Program-made: the position numbers and the translations under genes
From: Pseudomonas parafulva NBRC 16636 = DSM 17004
GTDB taxonomy: Bacteria; Pseudomonadota; Gammaproteobacteria; Pseudomonadales; Pseudomonadaceae
Length of the DNA stretch: 64,000 nucleotides
Direction of reading: 5' to 3'
NCBI RefSeq assembly: GCF_000730645.1
Contig: NZ_BBIU01000023.1
Span: forward strand, 27,741 to 91,740
Notes under the pieces: model-generated
Told to the model about the DNA's origin: nothing
Seen by the model: the letters and a program-made list of their open reading frames with translations, nothing else
Databases searched by the model: none
Shown here: positions 56,626-64,000 of the stretch, piece after piece
Numbering within the stretch: position 1 is the stretch's first letter
Layout of the letters: each line of letters begins with the position of its first letter

Positions 56626-56848
56626 GAGCAACCCTCGCCGAAAACAGATCATGAAACCAACGGCCAGCGACAAATGCCGGGTTGGCGAGCACTGTTCGGA
56701 CCCCGTAAGGGCGTAATGATTCCCCAAACGGATCCAGACATTGCTCGAGTCAGAGTGAAACGAACCTGCGAACGCAGGCCCATGCAGCGCGCGATTATCC
56801 AGCAGGTCGCGTGACAACGCATCAGGCTGCAACAACTATTTATCGTAC
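56626..56848 (-). promoter_or_regulatory. Long leader/promoter region of opgGH
   Basis: About 220 bases before the opgG start with no gene that I can support. TTGTCA and ATAATC elements occur on the minus strand (about 56800-56815) but with too short a spacer (13 bases) for a good sigma-70 promoter. No known RNA motif recognised. Confidence 0.3.
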
Positions 56849-56882
56849 AAAACCCCTTGTTTTCCCAATGGGCAGGGGTTTT
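56849..56882. terminator. Terminator after dtd
   Basis: Stem AAAACCCCT (56849-56857) with AGGGGTTTT (56874-56882), loop of 16 bases, flanked by T runs on both strands. It separates the pip-dtd unit from opgGH. Confidence 0.85.
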
Positions 56883-56888
56883 TTAACC

Positions 56889-57326
56889 TCAAATTTGTAA
56901 CATTAATGTTACAGGGCCATCATTCACCAGGTGCACCTGCATATCTGCACCAAATTGGCCCGTCGCAACCTCGGGGTGGCTGGCCTTGGCCCGCTCCACC
57001 AGGTAGTCGAACAGCTCGGCGCCAAGCGCAGGTGGCGCCGCAGTGGAAAAGCTCGGGCGCATGCCATTACGGGTATCCGCTGCCAGGGTGAACTGCGACA
57101 CCAGCAGCAAGCCACCGCCCACGTCTTTGAGCGAGCGGTTCATCTTGCCCTGCTCATCGCTGAACACACGGTAGTTCAACAGCTTGTGCAACAGCTTGTC
57201 GGCCTGTTCGCGGGAATCTTCAGGCTCGACAGCCACCAACACCAGCAGCCCCTGGTCGATGGCACCTACCACCTGCCCCGCCACTTCCACGCGCGCACCG
57301 CGCACCCGCTGCAGCAGGCCTTTCAT
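56889..57326 (-). CDS. dtd: D-aminoacyl-tRNA deacylase
   Basis: A 145-residue enzyme that hydrolyses D-aminoacyl-tRNAs (and Gly-tRNA-Ala) as a proofreading step. Conserved features are [15 protein letters not shown], the SQFTLAAD active-site strand and the NDGPVTLML Gly-cisPro motif. Four bases overlap the pip stop/start junction, so the two genes are one transcription unit, pip first. Confidence 0.97.
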   Translation of the reverse strand: MKGLLQRVRGARVEVAGQVVGAIDQGLLVLVAVEPEDSREQADKLLHKLLNYRVFSDEQGKMNRSLKDVGGGLLLVSQFTLAADTRNGMRPSFSTAAPPALGAELFDYLVERAKASHPEVATGQFGADMQVHLVNDGPVTLMLQI

Positions 57327-58294
57327 GCTTCTTCCAGGGGCAGGTCCAGCAGGCGCCGGGCCATCTGGTCGGCAGCCCGCACCAGGGCGTCGGTGATACC
57401 GGGCTCGGAGGCGGCATGGCCAGCATCGCGGATGACCTTGAGCTCACTGTTGGGCCAGGCCTGGTGCAATGCCCAGGCGTTGTCCAGCGGGCAGATGACG
57501 TCGTAGCGACCATGCACGATCACTGCCGGCAGATGGGCGATTTTAGGCACATCGCGAATCAGCTGGTCGGGCTCGAGGAACGCATTGTTTATGAAGTAAT
57601 GGCATTCGATGCGGGCAATCGACAGCGCCCGCTGCGGCTCCGAGAAGCGGTCCACTACCAGCGGGTTGGGGCGCAGGGTGGCCGTACGGCCCTCCCAGGT
57701 AGACCAGGCCTTGGCCGCGTGCATCTGGGCGATCTGGTCGCTGCCGGTCAGGCGCTTGTGGAACGCCGCCACCAGGTCGCCGCGTTCTTCGGGCGGGATC
57801 GGGGCCACGTAGTCTTGCCAGTAATCCGGGAACAGGCGGCTGGCGCCCTCCTGGTAGAACCACTGAATTTCCTGCGGCCGGCACAGGAAGATGCCCCGCA
57901 GGATCAGGCCGTGAACACGCTCGGGGTGAGTCTGGGCGTAGGCCAGCGCCAGGGTGGAACCCCAGGAGCCGCCGAACAGCACCCATTTATCGATGCCCAG
58001 GTGCTCGCGGATACGCTCCATGTCCTCGACCAGGTGCCAGGTGGTGTTGTTTTCCAGGCTGGCGTGTGGCGTGGAGCGGCCACAACCGCGCTGGTCGAAG
58101 GTGATGATGCGGTACAGGTTGGGGTCGAAGTAGCAACGGCTCTGAGCGTCGCAACCGGCGCCTGGCCCGCCGTGGATGAACACCACCGGCAACCCCTCCG
58201 GCGAGCCGCTTTCATCAACGTACAACACGTGCGGCGCTTCCACGGCCAGATCGTGCCGGGCGTAGGGTTTGATCTGCGGGTAGAGGGTCTGCAT
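57323..58294 (-). CDS. pip: Proline iminopeptidase
   Basis: A 323-residue alpha/beta hydrolase releasing N-terminal proline from peptides. HGGPGAGCD forms the oxyanion loop, GGSWGS carries the nucleophile Ser110, [13 protein letters not shown] the Asp and [10 protein letters not shown] the His. The conserved N terminus [16 protein letters not shown] sets ATG 58294; longer readings to 58381 are unlikely. It is divergent from the large effector-like gene, across a 165-base gap. Confidence 0.96.
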   Translation of the reverse strand: MQTLYPQIKPYARHDLAVEAPHVLYVDESGSPEGLPVVFIHGGPGAGCDAQSRCYFDPNLYRIITFDQRGCGRSTPHASLENNTTWHLVEDMERIREHLGIDKWVLFGGSWGSTLALAYAQTHPERVHGLILRGIFLCRPQEIQWFYQEGASRLFPDYWQDYVAPIPPEERGDLVAAFHKRLTGSDQIAQMHAAKAWSTWEGRTATLRPNPLVVDRFSEPQRALSIARIECHYFINNAFLEPDQLIRDVPKIAHLPAVIVHGRYDVICPLDNAWALHQAWPNSELKVIRDAGHAASEPGITDALVRAADQMARRLLDLPLEEA

Positions 58295-58459
58295 TGCGCA
58301 CTCCGTGTGAGGATGGTTCGGCCGTGGGCCATCATAAACCTGAATTGCAGTTTCGGCACCGTCCCCGCTTACCTGAGCCACTACCAGGCCACAGATATCT
58401 ACCTCCTACCGGCGCAACCGGCCAGCGACAGTGCCCTGTCATCTCCGAAGGGCTCCCCC

Positions 58460-61400
58460 ATGCCAACAGCAGCCACCGAACAACCCACCTTTCACGCTGC
58501 CACCCTTGAACGCCAGGTGCCTGCCTGGCTCAAGGCCGCACCGCCGGCCATCCACCAGGCCATGCGCAACTGGCACCTCGCCCCCGCCTGGCTGACGCCA
58601 GCGCTTGCCCAGCAAACCGATGTAGCAAGGGCGTGGCAGGCAGAGCACGCCCGCCACCGTGACAATCAGGCGCAGGTGCAACAGCTGTTCACGCAACTGC
58701 CCGACCTGGAACGCTTCGCCTGTGACCTGCTGAGCGACGCCATCAAGCAGCGATTCGGGCTGGAGCTGGACGTACGCACCACCTACCTCATCGATGCGCG
58801 GCAGATCGACAGCGCCACGGCTGGCGACAGCCGCCAGGCCGTTGACCGCGCCACCCGCTCGCTGCTGCAGTGTGCGCTGCACAACTTCGAACAAGCCGCT
58901 GCCGAGCCTGGCGGGATGGACGCACCCGCAGGCATGCTGAAAAAATCGGTCATCGTCGACCACCGCCGCTACATGGGCAGCGTGCCCATCACCAACGCGC
59001 TGGCGATCTCTGCCGAAGACTTCGCCGGGCTATGCCGCACGCTCGACATCGGTGGCAAGTACCACGAGCTGGTGCATGCCATTTACTACCCAGGCTCCGA
59101 TGAAGCGGCGCTGGCCGTTTACCGCTGCCTGGGCAATGCGCAGGTGTCGGCGTTTCGCCAGGCACTGCATTTCGCCAGGCTCAAGGGCGATATCAGCCGG
59201 GCGCTGTATACCGCTGCACTGGGAGTACCCCTGGACCAGCCACCCTCGGCCAATGCCAGTGTGCACTTCAGCCTCGTGCAGCTTTGGGAAACGGAATTGA
59301 CCGGCGTGCTGCTGGTGACACTGCGCACCGACGGCCATCAGGCCGTCGCCTTGTACATCCCCGAGGATGAGGCAACGCCGTTGAAGGAGTTCCCGACGCT
59401 CGAGGCGTTGCACTCGGCGCTGCGGGACCGGCTGCTGGCCGACATCACCTACCTCGACCGGCACATACCCGACCGTGACCAGGCTTCTACCATCAGCCGC
59501 CTGCGGGACCGGCTGACACCCCTGCAGTGGAGCGAGCGCGGCATACGTGAGCGGGCGCCGGCACCCCATGCCGAGTTGTATCCGGTTGCCCAACCCCTGC
59601 GCCATACGTTCCAGGGCGCCATGGCCTTCCAGCGCGCCCAGCGCCATGAGATGGACGTGCTGTACCACGCCATACCCACACAAATCGTCGACCGCCGCTC
59701 GGCACAGGCGCACCGGCAGTTGATTGCCGGGCGAGTACTGGGTGCACTGAACATCGCCGGCTTTGTCATCCCGGGCCTGGGCGAGCTGATGCTTGCTGTA
59801 TGCGTGGCCCAGCTGGCACATGAGGTGTACGAAGGGATCGACGCCTGGCACAACGACGAGCGCGACACTGCCTACGGTTACTTGGTGGACGTTGTCGAGA
59901 ACGTCGCCGCCATGGCCGCCTTTGCCGTTGCCGCCAATGTGATCAAGGGCCAGGGAGGCACGCCTGGTGCCCCACCCGCTCCGGTAGCCACGCCGTCCTT
60001 CATCGAGGAACTGCACGAAGTCGAAACAACCGACGGCCAGCTGTGCCTGTGGAAGCCGGACCTCACCCCCTACCGCAGCCAGCAACCGCTGCCGCCTGAG
60101 CTTGAGCCCGACTCGCTTGGCCTGCGTCACTACCAGGGCCGGAGCTGGCTGGCCCTGGAGGGCAACCACTATGCCGTCGGCCGCTCGCCAGACACCGGTG
60201 ACTATTACGTGGAGCATCCGCACACACCCGGCCGCTATCGACCGCCCCTGCGACACAATGGGGCTGGCGCATGGCTGCACGTCATAGACCAGCCGCGCAA
60301 CTGGTCGGGTATCGCTTTGCTGCATCGCGCCGGGCATCTGAGCGCTCACTTCGATGCACCAACCCTGCGCCGCATTCTTGCTGTCAGCGGCGTTTCCGAA
60401 GACGCGTTACGCCGGTCGCTGGCAGAAAGCCTGCCGCTGCCGGCCTTGCTGCAAGACACCCTGCAACGCTTCAAACTGGACCAGGCAGTACGCCTACAAG
60501 CCGACGCCACCACCTGGGCCACCCGTTTCAGCGAAGCCTACGCGGCCCTTGGTAACCCGACAGGCGCCGACGCCCAGGCCATCCAGCGAGCGTATCCGGC
60601 GCTGCCGAAGGCGGTGAGCGAAGAAGTGGCCGCCGCGCTCAGCAGCGCCGAGCGCGACATGCTGGCCCACAGCAAAGTCCCGTTGCGTGTAGCAGAAGAA
60701 ATCCGCGTTTATCAGCAGCAGGTACGCCTGGCCCGCGCGTATGAGGGTCTTCACCTGGCGTGCGTGCGCACCTGGGACAGCGACCGTCTGATCCTCGAAA
60801 CCCTGGCACAGCTGCCAGGCTGGCCTGGCGGCACACGGCTACGCCTGCTGCAGCGCAGCACCTGGCCTGCGGCGGAACATGCGGTAGGCGGTGAAGGCGA
60901 TGGGGCGTACGTCACCATCACCCATGCACGGGCTGGCTACATCGTTCACGAATACAGCCAGCCGGGTGCTGCAATCGTACTGCACCCCAATCTGTACGCC
61001 GCCTTGCACCAGGCATTGCCGCAGGCCATGGCGCAGATGGGGGTGGCCCATCCGCAAGCACTGCAACGGTTGCTGCAGGAGCGCCCCCCACTGCCCCGCG
61101 CCGCTCTACGAGCGGTGCTGGGGATGCAGCCCGTGCGGCCCGGGTATCGCTCGCCGATGCGCCTGGCCGACGGCAGGCTGGGTTACCGCCTTGGTGGAGG
61201 TGGCCCGGCCACACAGAGCGTGGGGCGCCAGGCATTGCTCACGGCAGCGCAGGCGGCAGGCCTTGCCGCGGATGACAGGTCGGCTGAACAGGCCCTGCAA
61301 GCGCTGGCCAGCAGGGGGCTATCCCAGCGGCAGATGCTCGACCACTTGCAGACCTTGCTCGAACAACGCCACGAACTGATCAGCCGCCTGGACGACTGGG

Positions 61401-63910
61401 GCGAAGCCATCACACCGGCCTCCGACCAGGCTGCGCGCAGTTACGACAACCTGCGCGAGGCCATCCTGCAGCATTGGCAGGCCACCGCGTTGCAGGCCAG
61501 CAGCACGCCCACGATCAACCTACGGGTAACCCAGGTTCCACTGGCCGATATACCGCTGACCCTGCCTGACTTCTTCAACGCTCAGGTGCGCAGCCTGAGC
61601 CTGGTCGACCTGCCATCCGGCGCCCTGTCGGGCTGGGCGCAGAACGAGCGCCTGTTGCAACGCCTGCTGCGCCAGATGCCGAACATCGAGGCGCTGGAAA
61701 TCACCCGCCCCTATGATCCCAGGGCAACGCCTTCGTTTTTTCTGTTCAGCATCCCCACCATTGCCGAACAACTGCCGGGCTTGCAGCGCCTGGTACTGAC
61801 CAACCAGAACATCGCGTTTTCCGAAAGTGACGTGAACCTGCTGGCAGGCCTGGGCCAGTTGCGTTACCTGGACCTCAGTGGCAACCGCCTGGCCCAGAAC
61901 AACAGCCCAAGCTTCCATGAGCTGACCCTGGATTACCTCGGGCTGAACCAGATGCAGCTTTCCCAGTGGCCAATTGGTATCGGCAGCGACGCCTTGGCCC
62001 GCATCACCCACCTGTCACTGCGCGACAACAACCTCAGGGCACTGCCCGCGTTTCTGCTCAACGAGGCAGAGGCCCTGACCAGCCCGCCGGTGATTTCGCT
62101 GCAAGGCAACGCCATCAACGAAACCCACTTGCAGCGCCTGCTGCTGAACGAGCGCATGGACGCCTCCGGCATCAGCACCGACCAACCGGCGACGCTGGCC
62201 GAACGCCTGGCACGCCTGCGCGAAGAGCGGCAACAGATGCGAGACGCCATCGACGGCTGGGCCCAGGCCTCCAGCTCCAGCAACCCACTGACCCAGGCTG
62301 CCCTGGAAGACAGGCAGCGCATACAGGCAGCTGTCACGCAGTTCTGGGAGCAGCAGGAGCAAGGGCAGCATTACCTGCGCCTGCAACTGGAAGACGTCGC
62401 CATCGCCAACTTTCCGCGGCGCCTGCCGCCGTTCTTCGGCGAGCGGGTACGGGCACTGAGCCTGACGCGGCTGCAGGGGTCCGCGACACAGCTCGATGAA
62501 CTGCTGAGCCGGTTCCCCAACATCACGCGCCTCACGATCGACAGCCATCAGGAAGCCACGGGGGCACTAGCATCTACCTTGGTACGCCTGCCCCGCCTCA
62601 CGCACCTGGAGTTCCGCAACATGGGGCTGGAGGTTGACCAGACCATGCTGGAAGCCTTTGCGCGCCTGGAGCACCTGACATCGCTCGATCTATCCGGTAA
62701 CCGCTCGGCAGCCATCGCCCAGGTGCCCACCCGGCTGGCCCACAACCTGCAATCGCTGACCCTGGCCAACATGAACCTGCAGGGCTGGCCAAACTGGTGC
62801 GACAGCCTGCTGCCGCTGGAGTTGCTGGACCTGAGCAACAACAACATCGCTCAGTTGCCCGAGCACATTCTCTCGAACCTGAACAACCCCATGCCGATTT
62901 CCTCCATTGCGCTGTTCGACAACCCACTGCCCCTGGAAACCATCCTGCGCGTGCGCACCTTCTCGGACAGCCAGCACAGCTACTCCTTCGCCCTGGACAT
63001 TCCGGAAAACCTGATGCTGGTGGACAGTTCCAGCGAAGGCTCACTCGACCACCCGCACTTCCCGCTGATGGGCGACGACATGCCCCGGCTGGAAGACTGG
63101 CTGCTGGGCAGCGAAGCGCAGAACACAGCACTGCAGGACAGCTGGCAAACCCTGGGCGGGAGCCCCCTACTGCGCCTGGTGGGCCGCTTGCGCAACGCGG
63201 CACCGTATGTAGCACCGGGTACCCGCGGCAGTTTTTGCGAGCGGGTGCGGATGATGCTGGTGCTGGCAGCGAGCAACGAACGCGAACGCCCGGTGATGGA
63301 GGCGATTGCCGAAGCGGCCCTGCCCGACCCTGAAAGCGGCGCGCAGACGTGCCACGACGGGGCGCTGCAGGAGTTCAACAACATCGAGCTGTACCTGATG
63401 GGGCAACGCCTGCTGATCGAGGCAGGCGACACGCTGCAGGCCATGCGTCAGCGCCTGCTGCAGCTGTTCCGTATCGAACAGCTCGAACGCCTGGCCAGCC
63501 AGCGTTCCAGGCAGGGTGACCTGGTCTCGGTGCGCCTGGCCTACCGCCGGGAGCTGGCACGGGAACTGGACCTGCCGATCGCCGACGGCATGCGTTTTCG
63601 CAGTGCGGCCAACCTGGCCCCTGACGAGATTTCCGAAGTGCTGGAAGCAGTACGGCGCAGCGAACGGGGCCAGCCGCTGATCGACTACCTGATGGCCAAC
63701 GATGACTGGACGGCACGGCTGCGCGGGGAATACGCCGAACGCTTTGCCGAGATCCAGGCGCACTTGCGCGAGCGTGTACTGGCGCTGGCTAGCCTGGACT
63801 ATCCCCTGGCCCAGGAGCTGGACCTGCAAGGTGCCTTGCAGGCCGCCGCGGTACAAGAGGCGCTGGAACTGCTGCGGGACCTGACGATTGCGCAGGTCAA
63901 TCAGACATAA
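58460..63910 (+). CDS. Large dermonecrotic-toxin/LRR/NEL-type E3 ubiquitin ligase protein
   Basis: An 1816-residue protein without a recognisable Sec signal. Residues 1 to ~500 resemble the dermonecrotic toxin-like N-terminal domain of pseudomonad effectors, with hydrophobic helices at ~429-460 and ~483-496. A mid region (~500-960) is unassigned. Two related modules follow, each beginning with a charged helix (~962 and ~1253) and then leucine-rich repeats (LRYLDLSGNRL ~1130, LTSLDLSGNR ~1404, LELLDLSNNNIAQLP ~1454). The C terminus (~1540-1800) matches NEL ligases such as IpaH, with TCHD giving Cys1631 in the CxD motif and a VRLAYRRELARELDLP helix. Start ATG 58460 follows GAAGGG. Delivery route is not visible here: no secretion genes or chaperone nearby. 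Confidence 0.88.
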   Translation: MPTAATEQPTFHAATLERQVPAWLKAAPPAIHQAMRNWHLAPAWLTPALAQQTDVARAWQAEHARHRDNQAQVQQLFTQLPDLERFACDLLSDAIKQRFGLELDVRTTYLIDARQIDSATAGDSRQAVDRATRSLLQCALHNFEQAAAEPGGMDAPAGMLKKSVIVDHRRYMGSVPITNALAISAEDFAGLCRTLDIGGKYHELVHAIYYPGSDEAALAVYRCLGNAQVSAFRQALHFARLKGDISRALYTAALGVPLDQPPSANASVHFSLVQLWETELTGVLLVTLRTDGHQAVALYIPEDEATPLKEFPTLEALHSALRDRLLADITYLDRHIPDRDQASTISRLRDRLTPLQWSERGIRERAPAPHAELYPVAQPLRHTFQGAMAFQRAQRHEMDVLYHAIPTQIVDRRSAQAHRQLIAGRVLGALNIAGFVIPGLGELMLAVCVAQLAHEVYEGIDAWHNDERDTAYGYLVDVVENVAAMAAFAVAANVIKGQGGTPGAPPAPVATPSFIEELHEVETTDGQLCLWKPDLTPYRSQQPLPPELEPDSLGLRHYQGRSWLALEGNHYAVGRSPDTGDYYVEHPHTPGRYRPPLRHNGAGAWLHVIDQPRNWSGIALLHRAGHLSAHFDAPTLRRILAVSGVSEDALRRSLAESLPLPALLQDTLQRFKLDQAVRLQADATTWATRFSEAYAALGNPTGADAQAIQRAYPALPKAVSEEVAAALSSAERDMLAHSKVPLRVAEEIRVYQQQVRLARAYEGLHLACVRTWDSDRLILETLAQLPGWPGGTRLRLLQRSTWPAAEHAVGGEGDGAYVTITHARAGYIVHEYSQPGAAIVLHPNLYAALHQALPQAMAQMGVAHPQALQRLLQERPPLPRAALRAVLGMQPVRPGYRSPMRLADGRLGYRLGGGGPATQSVGRQALLTAAQAAGLAADDRSAEQALQALASRGLSQRQMLDHLQTLLEQRHELISRLDDWGEAITPASDQAARSYDNLREAILQHWQATALQASSTPTINLRVTQVPLADIPLTLPDFFNAQVRSLSLVDLPSGALSGWAQNERLLQRLLRQMPNIEALEITRPYDPRATPSFFLFSIPTIAEQLPGLQRLVLTNQNIAFSESDVNLLAGLGQLRYLDLSGNRLAQNNSPSFHELTLDYLGLNQMQLSQWPIGIGSDALARITHLSLRDNNLRALPAFLLNEAEALTSPPVISLQGNAINETHLQRLLLNERMDASGISTDQPATLAERLARLREERQQMRDAIDGWAQASSSSNPLTQAALEDRQRIQAAVTQFWEQQEQGQHYLRLQLEDVAIANFPRRLPPFFGERVRALSLTRLQGSATQLDELLSRFPNITRLTIDSHQEATGALASTLVRLPRLTHLEFRNMGLEVDQTMLEAFARLEHLTSLDLSGNRSAAIAQVPTRLAHNLQSLTLANMNLQGWPNWCDSLLPLELLDLSNNNIAQLPEHILSNLNNPMPISSIALFDNPLPLETILRVRTFSDSQHSYSFALDIPENLMLVDSSSEGSLDHPHFPLMGDDMPRLEDWLLGSEAQNTALQDSWQTLGGSPLLRLVGRLRNAAPYVAPGTRGSFCERVRMMLVLAASNERERPVMEAIAEAALPDPESGAQTCHDGALQEFNNIELYLMGQRLLIEAGDTLQAMRQRLLQLFRIEQLERLASQRSRQGDLVSVRLAYRRELARELDLPIADGMRFRSAANLAPDEISEVLEAVRRSERGQPLIDYLMANDDWTARLRGEYAERFAEIQAHLRERVLALASLDYPLAQELDLQGALQAAAVQEALELLRDLTIAQVNQT

Positions 63911-63972
63911 CGCACCGCAACTCATCGCAAGCTCTTACGGACCTGCACATGACATATTGATTTAGCAGGGAC

Positions 63973-64000
63973 CTGTGTGGGAGCGGCTTCAGCCGCGAAC
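63973..64000. repeat. REP element (single copy, cut by window end)
   Basis: CTGTGTGGGAGCGGCTTCAG followed by CCGCGAAC, a P. putida-type REP variant. It lies 62 bases after the effector-like gene; a partner copy may lie beyond the window. Confidence 0.75.

Noticed and set aside
57416..58459. In-frame 348-codon upstream extension of the effector gene.
   Set aside because: It runs antisense through pip and has no ribosome site; the start at 58460 follows GAAGGG and begins a sensible protein.

Overview
This window is chromosomal DNA of a fluorescent pseudomonad of the Pseudomonas putida group. Support comes from the high G+C, a medium-chain-length PHA cluster (phaC1-phaZ-phaC2-phaD with convergent phaF), the Pseudomonas-style pyrR-pyrB-pyrC' cluster with a metal-ligand-less PyrC', a pilGHIJ-chpA cluster, putida-type REP elements, and a gene order that matches, from memory, the KT2440 locus around ahcY to pip. 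The PHA synthases resemble the KT2440 proteins but are not identical, so this is probably a related strain or species. No rRNA, tRNA, CRISPR array, integrase or complete insertion sequence was recognised. No gene-free stretch exceeds 300 bases.

Layout. 1-1083: the 3' end of a Na+/H+ antiporter gene, a CCTGA pentanucleotide tract and a convergent acyl-CoA thioesterase. 1187-3809: a sigma-70 promoter and S-adenosylhomocysteine riboswitch driving ahcY, then metF (methyl cycle). 3902-9129: a glycosyltransferase-fold protein, an orphan solute-binding protein, the RNA helicase rhlE, and a convergent cytochrome b561-yceI pair. 9338-14240: a flavin amine oxidase with an unusual Lys/Ala/Pro tail, bioA, rsmE and a hemolysin III family membrane protein. 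14293-23193 (minus strand): the Chp chemosensory cluster pilG-pilH-pilI-pilJ-chpA-chpC for type IV pilus/surface signalling. 23433-30038: gshB, tonB, a small AT-richer orphan gene, yqgE-ruvX, and pyrR-pyrB-pyrC'.

30126-32675: a heat-shock promoter and hslVU, then a DUF971 protein. 32944-39138: the PHA cluster, where the phasin gene phaI seems reduced to a remnant fused in frame in front of phaF. 39263-45274: ubiE-ubiJ-ubiB, hisI-hisE, tatABC and a second RsmE-family methyltransferase. 45299-49388: two tandem chemoreceptors of the HBM type, each behind a FliA (sigma-28)-like promoter. 49522-52111: a polar amino acid ABC transporter. 52344-58294: opgGH (periplasmic glucans), dtd and pip.

The most distinctive item lies at the right end: an 1816-residue protein at 58460-63910 with an N-terminal dermonecrotic-toxin-like region, two duplicated leucine-rich repeat modules and a C-terminal NEL-type (IpaH-like) E3 ubiquitin ligase domain with a CxD catalytic motif at Cys1631. 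It is a candidate effector against eukaryotic hosts or predators in an otherwise housekeeping neighbourhood, followed by a REP element.

Family assignments were made by reading the translated sequences and from memory of the families; no database search was run.
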